DNA of 64,000 nucleotides from Psychrobacter sp. ANT_WB68 (GTDB lineage Bacteria > Pseudomonadota > Gammaproteobacteria > Pseudomonadales > Moraxellaceae), in the NCBI RefSeq assembly GCF_008369115.1, contig NZ_VOAZ01000001.1, positions 62,001 to 126,000 of the forward strand, read 5' to 3'. Shown here in pieces: positions 48,074 through 59,100 of the stretch (within the stretch, counting starts at the first letter, position 1; the number at the start of each line of letters is the position of its first letter). The notes beneath the pieces are model-generated. The model did not search any database. It saw only the letters and a list, made by a program, of their open reading frames with translations, and was not told the DNA's origin. A program made the translations under genes and the position numbers.

Positions 48074-48877
48074 ACAGTTACCATTATCAACGAATTTTCA
48101 TTATATAGTGAATTTTAGTACGGCGAAATGATTAGCCAGTCTTTTCTGGTTTGAATCTGTGGATTTGAATAACACGCTAATAAGGATTATTAATAATAGA
48201 AGCCATAAGTAAAGCGGTTTTAGCTAGAGTGATGAATTTGCACCAATTTATTTGAACATAAATTCACTAAATAGCTGGAAAAGGTGTTATAACTGTGCTA
48301 AAACAAACATAATAAAATATATTGATACATTTTTATGACAAAGTAAAATTATTCGGTAAGGTGCACACTATTTCTATATAATGCCTAAAATATAGTAAGA
48401 CCAAATATTATATCTAGCTCTATCTAGACCAAGTCCTCTTAAATGACAGCACGTTGCCTTTAATCAGTTCCCTTTGATAATGTAATAATAGGTTGCCTAA
48501 CAGGCTCACAGTTTGGCTAGATAGTATATGTATCGAACACTGCATAGTACGATTGCACCATACTGATACATAGGTATCATAAGGGCTTAAAGTACTTAAA
48601 ATACTGCGCAATTTGCTAAGATAATTTACCATAAAGTGCGTATAGTGACTGATGCTAATGCGCTAGTTCATAGGCAAATACTGGTGGTGAAAATTTAGCT
48701 ATGATGACAGAGTATAAGGCAGGATTTGCCGTTCATCGTTATACAAGATAAGCCAACCGATAAATTGAGGTAACCGCTTATTTTTTTTGTATTAATAGTT
48801 TAGATTGACCGTTTAGAGTGATAGTTTGTATTCATAGATAGCACTACGAATAAATAGTCGTTAATAGGACAGAGATA
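48074..48877. other. Long intergenic region upstream of the Pil-Chp cluster
   Basis: 804 A+T-rich bases between divergent genes. A small leftward open frame of 70 codons has no ribosome-binding site and an unlikely composition. A perfect dyad TGATAC-atag-GTATCA occurs at 48564-48579. Promoters for pilG and the adaptor gene presumably lie here. I see no gene. Confidence 0.5.
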
Positions 48878-49258
48878 ATGGAAAATAATTTTGATGGTTT
48901 AAAAGTGATGGTGATTGATGACTCAAAGACCATTCGCCGTACCGCAGAGACGTTATTGCAAAAAGCTGGCTGCGAAGTCGTAACCGCCATTGATGGTTTT
49001 GATGCACTGGCTAAGATTGTTGATCATAACCCAGATATTATTTTTGTGGACATCATGATGCCACGTTTAGATGGTTATCAGACATGCGCGTTGATAAAAA
49101 ACAATCCAGATTATGCCAGCAAGCCTGTGATTATGTTGTCATCTAAAGATGGTTTGTTTGATAAAGCCCGTGGTCGCATTGTCGGTTCTGATGAGTATTT
49201 GACCAAGCCATTTAGTAAAGATGAGCTTTTTGAGGCGATTAACCAGTATCGCTCATAG
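48878..49258 (+). CDS. pilG: Twitching motility response regulator PilG
   Basis: 126 residues, a single receiver domain. Asp14/Asp15 form the acidic pocket, Asp58 (FVDIMMPRLDG) is the phosphoacceptor and the conserved Lys lies in YLTKPFSKDEL. In Pseudomonas, PilG is phosphorylated by ChpA and promotes pilus extension and cAMP synthesis. It is the first gene of the Pil-Chp cluster, and its own promoter probably lies in the long upstream gap. Confidence 0.93.
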   Translation: MENNFDGLKVMVIDDSKTIRRTAETLLQKAGCEVVTAIDGFDALAKIVDHNPDIIFVDIMMPRLDGYQTCALIKNNPDYASKPVIMLSSKDGLFDKARGRIVGSDEYLTKPFSKDELFEAINQYRS

Positions 49259-49493
49259 AGGCATATTTTTTTAAGCCGCTATAAAAAATAGTATAAGTCG
49301 CTAATCAGCAGATAGGTTGCCGTTACGAAAGCTGTTTATAAAGATTGGCCATGCAGGCTAGTAATGAGAGCCTGCCGCTTAATTTTGAACGTGATGAGAA
49401 CACTACTACCACTTAATCACAGCGACTTATTTTCAATCGATTTGTATCAATAATATATCCTAGTGGATATCATCGAAAATAAAGGAAATACCT

Positions 49494-49856
49494 ATGACTA
49501 CTGTTTTAGTCATTGACGACTCGCCATCTGAGATGGCGAAATTTCGCGACATGCTTGCTAAAAATAACTATCAAGTATTAGAGGCGACAAACGGTGAGCA
49601 AGGCTGTCAGATGGCCATTGATCATCTGCCAGATGTCATCTTAATGGATGTAGTAATGCCTGAAATGAACGGCTTTCAGGCAACTCGTAAGATTACACGT
49701 GGCAAAACAACGTCTCATATTCCTATTATTATGATTAGTACCAAAAATCAAGAAACCGATCGAGTATGGGGTAAGCGTCAAGGCGCCAAAGAGTATATTA
49801 CTAAGCCAATTGATGAAAGTGGTCTGGTCCAGATTATTCGTAAAGTAATGGAGTAG
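49494..49856 (+). CDS. pilH: Twitching motility response regulator PilH
   Basis: 120 residues, a stand-alone receiver. Asp52 (LMDVVMPEMNG) is the phosphoacceptor and the conserved Lys is in YITKPI. In Pseudomonas, PilH opposes PilG, acting in retraction or as a phosphate sink. AAAGGAA precedes the ATG. It is separated from pilG by 235 bases that show no clear feature, and runs 3 bases into pilI. Confidence 0.93.
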   Translation: MTTVLVIDDSPSEMAKFRDMLAKNNYQVLEATNGEQGCQMAIDHLPDVILMDVVMPEMNGFQATRKITRGKTTSHIPIIMISTKNQETDRVWGKRQGAKEYITKPIDESGLVQIIRKVME

Positions 49857-49859
49857 CTT

Positions 49860-50390
49860 GTGGCATCCAGAGGGTTTATTGAACTGCTACGGATAGCAGA
49901 CTTAGCACGCGCGCGCAAAAGTGGTCGCCGCGGGGGAAAAGAGTTTGACTGGCAAGGGGTGGTATTTGAAATTGGGGGTCAGCGTTTAGTGGCGCCAATG
50001 GGTCAAGTATCAGAGATATTGACCATGCCAGAATATACCAGCGTGCCTTTAGTAAAGCCTTGGATGCTCGGCATCGCCAATATTCGTGGGCGCTTGTTAC
50101 CTTTAACCGATTTGTCTCGGTTTTTACAAGTGCCTAGCCAGTTGTCGCAGATGAGCCAACGTAAAGTTATCGTTATTGATCATGATAATGTGTTCTCAGG
50201 GTTACTGGTCGATCAGGTCTTGGGTATTGAGCAGTTCACGCAAGATCAATACCGTCCAGAAGCGCTCGAGCCCAGCTCACCGTTTGCACCTTATAACCAC
50301 GGCAAATTTATTAAAGATGAGCAAGATTGGTATGTGTTCATGCCAAGCTTGCTGGCACAGGATGTGCAGTATATCGATGCCGCCATATAA
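49860..50390 (+). CDS. pilI: CheW-like adaptor PilI
   Basis: 176 residues, a CheW domain (about 30-170). Typical elements are VVFEIGGQRLVAPMGQVSEIL and MLGIANIRGRLLPLTDLSRFL. It couples the receptor PilJ to the kinase ChpA. It starts with GTG at 49860, only 3 bases after the pilH stop, indicating translational coupling. The basic N-terminal extension (RARKSGRRGGK) is longer than in E. coli CheW. Confidence 0.94.
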   Translation: MASRGFIELLRIADLARARKSGRRGGKEFDWQGVVFEIGGQRLVAPMGQVSEILTMPEYTSVPLVKPWMLGIANIRGRLLPLTDLSRFLQVPSQLSQMSQRKVIVIDHDNVFSGLLVDQVLGIEQFTQDQYRPEALEPSSPFAPYNHGKFIKDEQDWYVFMPSLLAQDVQYIDAAI

Positions 50391-50595
50391 ACATAGGCAT
50401 AGCGGTTTTTAATACATAACTGTTTTTTAATAAGCGGTTTTTATTAGACCAAGCATAGAAGAACTAGGGCTGACATGGTTCGGTAATATGTCAGCATTCA
50501 TACAGGCTTTGTGAATCACTGTTGTTTTGATGACAATATGATTTCAGAGTCAATCACGATACGACTTTGACGATTGTTTGAAAGGAAGAGGCACG

Positions 50596-52017
50596 ATGAG
50601 TGATGTTATAAACAACCCTGTAGCTGGTAAGAGTAAATCAACGACAGATGCTAATAGTAAATGGAAGCTGTTATTAGGGCTTTGTGCTTTAGTGAGTATG
50701 GCTTGTCTGTTTTGGCTGGTCAATTCCTTGTCATCGGTCAGTCAGTATTTAACGAATTTTAATCAATCAGTCATATTGCCAGTGATTGTATTTGTCTTAG
50801 GTGTGCTTGGCATCTTGTTTGCTTTATTCCAGTTGCTAAAACAACGTGGCGGCTCAGAACGTTTGCTTATTGAAAAAGAGACCTTGCGTCGTCGCCAAGA
50901 AGCGGAAGCAGAATCTGAGCGTGCGCGCCAAATTCAAGAAGAAAACGAGCGTAACCAGATTGCAATTTTGCGTCTATTGGATGAGTTGGGTGATTTAGCA
51001 GACGGTGACTTGACGGTAAATGCGACTGTATCGGAAGATTTTACCGGCGCGATTGCTGACTCTGTTAACTTCGCGATTGATCAATTACGCCAATTGGTAT
51101 TAGTCATTAACAGTACGGCTGATCGCGTCTCGCAATCTTCAGAGCAAACGCAGATGAACGCGGTTGAGCTTGCTGAGGCGTCGGAACATCAAGCGCAAGA
51201 AATTGCTGGGGTATCAGCGGCTATTAATGAGATGACCGTATCGATTGATCAGGTTTCAAATAACGCTTCAGAATCGGCAACGGTTGCGCAGCGTTCAGTT
51301 GCTATTGCTTATAACGGTGCGGAAGTTGTACAACGCTCGATTGAAGGTATGAACGTTATTCGTGACCAGATTCAAGAAACCTCAAAACGTATCAAACGCC
51401 TAGGCGAATCTTCGCAAGAGATTGGTGATATTGTTGGTCTGATTAACGATATTGCTGACCAAACCAACGTTCTGGCACTGAACGCTGCGATTCAGGCATC
51501 GATGGCAGGGGAAGCGGGTAGAGGGTTTGCCGTTGTTGCCGATGAGGTTCAGCGTCTCGCTGAGCGTTCAGCCAATGCCACCAAACAGATTGAAACGCTG
51601 GTAAAAACCATTCAGGCGGATACCAGTGAAGCGGTAATGTCGATGGAATCAACGACCTCTGAAGTGGTACGTGGTGCGCGTTTGGCAAAAGATGCGGGTG
51701 AGGCGCTAGAAGAAGTGCAAACCGTTTCTAATACCTTGGCTGATCTGATTCAAAACATCTCCAACGCTGCTATGCAACAGGCAGAGTCTGCAGGTCACAT
51801 CTCACACACGATGAATATCATTCAAGATATTACCTCGCAAACCTCATCGGGTTCGATGGCGACAGCGCGCTCTATTGGTGAGCTGAGTGAAATGGCGGCG
51901 GCACTGCAAGAGTCGGTGACAGGCTTCAAGATTTCTAATGATGACGAGCATTTGGAACAAGAACAGACTGAAGATGAGTATTTAGATATTGATGAAAGAG
52001 TTTCAGACAGTATTTAA
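50596..52017 (+). CDS. pilJ: Methyl-accepting chemotaxis protein PilJ, lacking a periplasmic sensor domain
   Basis: 473 residues from the ATG at 50596, preceded by AAAGGAAGAGG; the open frame extends to a TTG at 50578. Two helices (about 25-44 and 58-80) are separated by only about 13 residues. A HAMP-like segment and a full cytoplasmic signalling hairpin follow, with the tip [33 protein letters not shown]. Pseudomonas PilJ has about 680 residues with a large periplasmic PilJ domain. Its place between pilI and pilK gives the identity. Confidence 0.93.
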   Translation: MSDVINNPVAGKSKSTTDANSKWKLLLGLCALVSMACLFWLVNSLSSVSQYLTNFNQSVILPVIVFVLGVLGILFALFQLLKQRGGSERLLIEKETLRRRQEAEAESERARQIQEENERNQIAILRLLDELGDLADGDLTVNATVSEDFTGAIADSVNFAIDQLRQLVLVINSTADRVSQSSEQTQMNAVELAEASEHQAQEIAGVSAAINEMTVSIDQVSNNASESATVAQRSVAIAYNGAEVVQRSIEGMNVIRDQIQETSKRIKRLGESSQEIGDIVGLINDIADQTNVLALNAAIQASMAGEAGRGFAVVADEVQRLAERSANATKQIETLVKTIQADTSEAVMSMESTTSEVVRGARLAKDAGEALEEVQTVSNTLADLIQNISNAAMQQAESAGHISHTMNIIQDITSQTSSGSMATARSIGELSEMAAALQESVTGFKISNDDEHLEQEQTEDEYLDIDERVSDSI

Positions 52018-52135
52018 GATCCATCTATCATTGAGTCATTAGCGCTTCATTTATGATTTTTTATATTGAAATGTTAACCAAATAGTTGCTCGGGTCGTTA
52101 TCTTATCTAAAGTGATACTATGAATAGCAGGTCAC

Positions 52136-53134
52136 ATGAATAATCATATTCAAAAAGACAGTCCCATCATTTATAAAGCGGACACTTTAGCGGCAGAGGC
52201 TTTAGGACAGGATGCTGCTTTTGATACCGAGCAATGGCAACGCTATATAGAGCAAGAAATTGGTTTTATATTACCGAATGTTCAGCGTAAATGGTTGGTT
52301 AATGCAGTCAGTCAAACGGCATCATCGTATGGGCTAACCCTCATACAGTTATGGAAGCAGTTACCGATTAATCATGAGCTGCGCCAGCAGTTACTGGATA
52401 AAGTGCTTATCCATGAAAGCCGTTTTTTTCGCCATCAGCCTTCTATAGAGTTTGTTACTGAGTGTGCTTTGCAGTATCAAAGACGACAGCCAATCGATGA
52501 CAGTGTTGGGAATAATGCCACTAGTCTTGCTAATAATAGTGATGACATTAGGACTAACAAGTTATTCCGTATTTGGAGCGTGGGCTGTGCTAGTGGGCAA
52601 GAGACTTGGTCGCTGGCAATGAGTTTGGCTTCAAAGCAGTTGACTCATTACACTATATTGGGTACTGACGTCAGCGAGCAAGCCTTAAAAAAAGCCCGCT
52701 TAGGGCAGTATGAGCAAAAGCAGCAAGCCTTAGTGCCCCCACACTGTCAGCAATTTATCCATCCATTGTGTCCAATAAGCGCCATTGAAAAATTAAGTCT
52801 TTCTCCTGTGGCTACTAAGAAAACCATAGAAAATAGCGCCCGTGCACACTGGCAGGTTATGCCAACCTTAAAACAGCATGTGCGCTTTGCTTTACACAAC
52901 ATTATCGACAAAGAACCGCCGACGCCACATTTACAACAAATGATTGTCTGCCAAAACATGTTGCTTTATTTTCGTAAGTTTGATCAGCGCGACATTTTAG
53001 CGCGGCTATCAGAGCAGTGTGCGGTAGGTGGTTATATTATATTGGCTCCAGGTGAGGCGTTATTTTGGCGTCCTTCAAATATGCGCCGTATTGCGCACCC
53101 ACAGATTAATGCATGGCAAAAAATCAGTGCCTAA
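52136..53134 (+). CDS. pilK: CheR-type methyltransferase PilK
   Basis: 332 residues. Matches to CheR are HESRFFRHQPSIEF (93-106), the S-adenosylmethionine-binding WSVGCASGQETWSLAM (147-162), ILGTDVSEQALKKARLGQY and VCQNMLLYFRKFDQRDIL. It would methylate glutamates on PilJ. An Asn/Asp/Ser-rich spacer (about 118-142) sits before the binding motif. It lies between pilJ and chpA, as in Pseudomonas. Confidence 0.92.
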   Translation: MNNHIQKDSPIIYKADTLAAEALGQDAAFDTEQWQRYIEQEIGFILPNVQRKWLVNAVSQTASSYGLTLIQLWKQLPINHELRQQLLDKVLIHESRFFRHQPSIEFVTECALQYQRRQPIDDSVGNNATSLANNSDDIRTNKLFRIWSVGCASGQETWSLAMSLASKQLTHYTILGTDVSEQALKKARLGQYEQKQQALVPPHCQQFIHPLCPISAIEKLSLSPVATKKTIENSARAHWQVMPTLKQHVRFALHNIIDKEPPTPHLQQMIVCQNMLLYFRKFDQRDILARLSEQCAVGGYIILAPGEALFWRPSNMRRIAHPQINAWQKISA

Positions 53135-53164
53135 ATTAGCGCCTAGACGAGTTAGGATAAATCT

Positions 53165-56100
53165 ATGAAGAACCAGCCCAATGACATGGTGACGTTTGAG
53201 TGGTTATTACCACTATTTAATCAGCAATTATCACAGGTAGCTGATGGCTGGCAATTAGGCGAAAAAAGCGCTGATTATGAACAGATGGCAAAAAGTTATC
53301 ATCAAATTGGTGGTGCCTTGACCATGCTCAATTTGCCTGCATTGGCAAGTTTGGCGACTAAGCTAAGTTGGTTAGTAGGAGCGGGTCATGTCGTTGACCT
53401 AGAAGATGCTCTTGCAAATGATATTGAAATAAGCTCTGAAGCAGGCTTTTCTGATGATAAAAGCCGTATCGGTCAGATGGCTCATCGATTACTTATGCGT
53501 GAGCTGACACACTACGCGCGTACGGGTAGCTACCATCGTACTTTAGTGAATAAAACGTCGGTTGAGCTGACACAATTCTTATCGCATTATGGCGTAGCGA
53601 CAGATCATCTTGCAGACGCTTTCTTAGCCTCTGAAGGTGACATTTCTGTTAGCTTGGGAGATAACGAACATCTTGATATTACAATACCTGCTGTTACGAC
53701 AGCGGCCAATTTAGACCGCGAGCAGTATCAGCAATTGTTATTGGTTTGGCGTCAGCAAGTAAAAGCATTACTAGCAGCTGATGCCAACACTTCTTCTATA
53801 CTGACGGTCTTAGAAAAGGTGAGTCAATATGTATGGCAAACCGCCGCAGGTATAGATTTACAGCGTCTTTGGTATCTGACTGAAACTTGGCTACATGATC
53901 TTGCACACAATCAGAATCCGCTACCTAAGCATTATGCCGCATTATTGAGTCAGTTAGATGCAGTGATAGAGTCCTGCGCGCATCAACACGAGATATTGAC
54001 GAGTGTCATCAATAATTTAATAACGAGTATTTATATTGAGTTAAGCAGCCTTGTCAATCATAGTGGGCAGTCTCAATCTATACTGCATCACGCGTCGCAG
54101 CCAGATATTCAATCACGTTTTTTACCACGCATACTCAGTCAAATTGACACCCTTATTTTTAATCTTGATAAGCCTCATAACCTCCTAAAACCCCTACAAC
54201 AAATCAATAACCAACTTGAGAGTCGCGGTTGGACATTGTTTGCCGCACAAGCTAACTCGATTCTAACCAATATAGAGGATAGCTTATCTGCGGAAGCGGG
54301 GTCGACGCAAGAACAGTGGCAAATTGAGCGCCAACTTCAAGAGTTATATAGTGCTATCTACAATACCGAACAAGTTATTGCTAGCAAAATAGGGGACGCC
54401 GCTTCATTTACGCCTAAACTTGAAGTCGCTGTTAATAATGATCTTGATGGTTTACAGGCAGAAGATAGCCGCCATATTAATGCAAGCGACAAAGAGTTAC
54501 GTGAGTTGCGTATTGCTGTCGAAGACCTCAAGCAAGGCTTTAGTGACTATATTCAACGCCAGCACATAGAACTATTATCAGACTCAGCAGACTTTACTAA
54601 AATTAGCGGCGCCTTTGATAGTATGGGCTTACCAGAAATCGGTCGAGCGACGGATAAAATAGCCGATATATTCGAGCAATTAAGCACGCATGGTATCCAC
54701 GTACTCAGCTGGGACGTTATCGAAGCGTTGGCAGAGGGTTTAACCTCGATTGAGTTGTTACTTGATTATCTGGCTCAGCAAGTGTTTGATCAACCATTAT
54801 TAGATCAAGCACATACTTATATTGATAAAGCAGCCGCATTGCTTAGTGGCTATATCGACGCGCCTGAAACGATTAACGATACCTATTTGACACAAAAACC
54901 AGCGGCGAGCGATGTCCTGCGCTACGACGATAGTGGTGAAATTACGCCTCTTATTAATCAGAATATTGATGAAGATATCAGCCGTGAATCCACTACTGGC
55001 TTGGGTCTAAATGCTGATGTTGCTAGTAATAACGCTAATAGCCTTAATAGCGCCGATAAAACAGAAAGCGCTGCGTTATTAAACGCTCGTAGCCAACTCA
55101 AGTCTGATAACTTCGATATCGATGAAGATATTCGTGAAATATTTATCGAAGAGGTTGCCGAGGTCATTGCTGGTTTAGAAGATTTTTTACCGATATGGCA
55201 GCAAGATGCACAAGATCTAACGCCGTTAACGGAAGTGCGTAGAGGCTTCCATACCTTAAAAGGTTCGGGGCGTATGGTTGGTGCTTTCAGCATCAGTGAG
55301 ATGGCGTGGTCCATTGAAAACCTACTCAATCGTTTGCTAGACAAAACACTGCCAGTGACCGATGATGTCGTCGCATTAGTGACAGAAACCACCGAGCGTC
55401 TACCAACGATGTTAAGTGATTTTGAAGCACAGCAATCACCAAGCTTTGATCCTACCATTACACTTGTGCAAAGCTATAACTTAATGAGCCAGCAACCTAT
55501 TAATACGGGGTTAAATGTACCTCAATCTATCTCTTCTACAGCTGACGTTGAGGAAAATAGTCCTTTACTAGAAGAAACTCTATTGTCAGACGAGACAAGC
55601 CTAGACCTTGAGTATACAGACAACCTAGAGACAACTGATCACGTTAACCTCTCTGTGGAAGAGATGGGAAAAGATCTCTCTGCATCAGTAAAAGATTTAG
55701 CAATGCCTGCTGTATTGCAACCATTTATGTCAGCAATCCAGCCGTTACCGATGGATGCTAACGATGCCGATCCTGATATTAAAGATATATTTATAGAAGA
55801 GGCCAATGAGGTCTTGGAGGAAATCGTCCCTTTATATGAGCATTGGCAGCTTTCTCCTGATGACTTAACCCAACTGACAGATATTCGCCGCGGTTTCCAT
55901 ACCTTAAAAGGTTCGGGTCGGATGGTTGGTGCCAATACTAGTGCTGAGTTGGCGTGGTCGATAGAAAATATGCTGAACCGTATTTTAGACAATACTATTA
56001 CGGCTTCAACGGACATACAGCAACTGATCGGCGATGTATTGACTGTATATCCCGAGTTACTGACCATATTTGAGAACGATCGCCAAGATTATCCTACTAT

Positions 56101-59100
56101 GATGCCATTATGGGTCGCTTGTGCGCAGGCTTATAGCAAGCAGTTGGGTGATCAATTCAGCTACCGTGCGTTATACCAGCAGCTATTAAGCAGGTCGGCG
56201 CAGCCGCATGATCCAAGTACCCTGCAAAGTGCTCAGGATGGTTTTTCTGATAAGAATAATGCTGCCGACAGTGATTATGAAAATGTCGATCATAGTAATG
56301 ATATCGATAGTACGTTGCAAACGATTAATTCTGTGAATGAAAAAATGGCAGAAGCGCCTATTGTTTTGACCCCTCAAAGTGAAGAGGAACAAGCCTTTTT
56401 TGATATTTTCATTGAAGAGGCAGAAGAGTTATTAGAGAGCGTTAATGATTTTGTTCTTCATCATCAAGACGAGCCTTATGTAGCCGTGAGTGATGAGATT
56501 GTGCGAGCATTTCATACCTTAAGGGCAGCTTCTGGTTCTAGTGCTTTGACAGCGATCAGTGATGTTAGTGCGACCATAGAGCAAAGTCTAGAGCTGCTAC
56601 AGCAGCAGGATACGCCGATGAATGCTCAGCATTTAAAGGCACTGGCCCAGTCTGTTACGCTTATCAATGGGTATTTAGATAACTATAAACAAAACCTTCA
56701 GCAACAAGATGTGTCATTAGAAGAGACGCAAAGCCAGCAAGATATTGCCTCTTTGCAAGCGATGCTTGGTGAGCAGTACGCGATTCAAGATAGCGAGATC
56801 CTAGCTGATAACAAGCCAACGATAAACCAATTGTTGGATGATAATATCAATGAATTACTAGATGCTGAATGGCAGCTAGAAGCTACCTTTAATCAGCCAG
56901 AAAGCGAACAGGTTCAAGCCTATATAGCGCAGCAAATTGCACAAATAAAATATTTAAGTGATAAAGCACAAGAGTTTCCCAAATTTACTGCCATTCTTAA
57001 TGAGTTGGGTAACGCCTATACTTATCTGAGTCATCATCCTGAAGAATCGATTAATACTGATACTCAAAGCATCTTATTGGCAGGACATGCGCAGTTGGTT
57101 GGTTTATTTGATGCCTTGGCAGGTAGCAGTTCATTAAAAATTAATGGGCAAGTTCTGGAGCAGCTACAAAGTATCTCTCAACGCTACGGCAGTAATGACG
57201 AAATGATTGTTGATGATGCAGACATTGACATGAATATTGATACAGAGGTTTCTGCCAATGCTTCGGTGCATAGCATTGCCGCGCCTGAGCTAGAGCTTGA
57301 GAAGATCGACACCGATATTGAACTATTAGAAATATTCTTAGAGGAGGCGCAAGAGCTTGATGATGCGTTAGTAGATAGCTTTAGTAAATGGCGCGCCGAC
57401 ATTAGCAATATCAATACCTTAAAAGTCTTACAGCGCCACCTGCATACTATTAAGGGTGGCGCACGCATGGCAGGTATCCGTAGTATTGGTGACTTGACTC
57501 ATGAAGCGGAGAGTATTTACGAGGCGTTTGTAGAACAAAGAAGAACGCCAACTTCTCAGTGGCTTGAGATTATGCAAGTCGTGCAAGATACACTGTCATT
57601 ACAAGTGGCGCATATTGTTCGCTATCAGCAGTCATTTCTTGCAACTGAGCTGATTGAGCAATTACAGCAGTTCGAAAAAGCAACAGTGTTGCCAGAAGCC
57701 GTCCAACTTATCGTACCGATGCCGAAGAATCATGTTGAGTCTGAACCACAAATACTGGCAGACGAATATACACATCGTATAGAAAAAACTGCAGACAGCG
57801 TAAGTTTAGATAGAATAATTAAGCAGTCATGGGCGAACGGCTTGCCTGATCCTGATATCTTGGAGGTGTTTTTAGAGGAAGCAGAGGCACTGACCAACCG
57901 TAATGAGTATCTACAATTATTCTTAAGTGATGCGGGTGATACGGTCGCATTACAGGCATTACAGCGTGACTTGCATACCCTCAAAGGTGGCGCGCGTATG
58001 GTGACCGCAAGCGGTATTGCTGATCTGGCGCATGAAATGGAATCGGTTTATACCGATTTTGTCGATCGCCGCCGTCCTGCTACCAAAAAAGTCTTAGAGC
58101 TGTTAGTGGCTTGTCATGATTGGCTTGCAGATGCTGTATTTATTCTCTCACAACAGGTGAATCCACCAACCCCTGATTTATTGATTGAGGCATTACAGCA
58201 ATTTAGCAAAAATCCAGACAGCTTAAAGCAAATACCGAAAGAATCATTGCAACCGCAGCGTGAAGCCATTCTTGTTGCGAAAGAAAAGCAAGAATCGACC
58301 TATATCCAAAAAGATATTAGTGAGATGCCACCGATGGTGAGTAATGCGGCTGAACAAGATCATACTACCAATAACAATGAGATGATTCGTATCTCAGGTG
58401 GTCTGATTGAGCATATGATTAACCTATCGGGAGAGTCAGCGATTAACCGTGCGCGTATCGACATGGGCATGAGTAGCTTAACCAACAGTATTGAAGAGAT
58501 GGGCACCACCGTACAACGTTTGGCAGATCAGTTACGCCGGATGGAAATTGAGCTTGAAGCGCAAATTTTATCGCAAATCGATGACGAATTGGTCAGTCAT
58601 GAAGGTTTTGATCCTCTAGAGATGGATCAGTATTCTTCGTTAAATCAGTTGTCAAAATCTTTAACAGAGTCGGCATCGGATTTGGTGGATATTAATAATA
58701 CTTTATTAGAAAAAACGCGCGATAGTGAAAGTCTATTGTTACAGCTATCGCGAACGCAAACTGAGCTACAAGATAGCTTGATGAACTCACGTATGGTACC
58801 GTTTACCCGTCTAACGCCAAGGCTCGAGCGTATCGTGCGCCAGACGGCCAATGAGCTTAATAAGTCGGTTGATCTAAAGATTATCAATGCTGATGATGAG
58901 ATGGATAGAACCATTCTGGAACGTATTACCTCACCGCTTGAGCACATGTTACGTAATGCAGTCGATCACGGGATTGAAGATGTTGCGACACGCCTAAACG
59001 CGGGTAAAGATCGTAGTGGAAAAATTACTTTAGAAGTACTGCGTGAAGGTAGTGAAATCGTTATCCAATTAACCGATGATGGTCGTGGAATTGATGTAGA

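Noticed and set aside
48420..48632. 70-codon leftward open frame upstream of pilG
   Set aside because: It lacks a ribosome-binding site and protein-like features; it probably arises by chance in A+T-rich DNA.
54958..58947. Several Ser-rich leftward open frames opposite chpA
   Set aside because: Antisense shadows of the coding strand, all without ribosome-binding sites.
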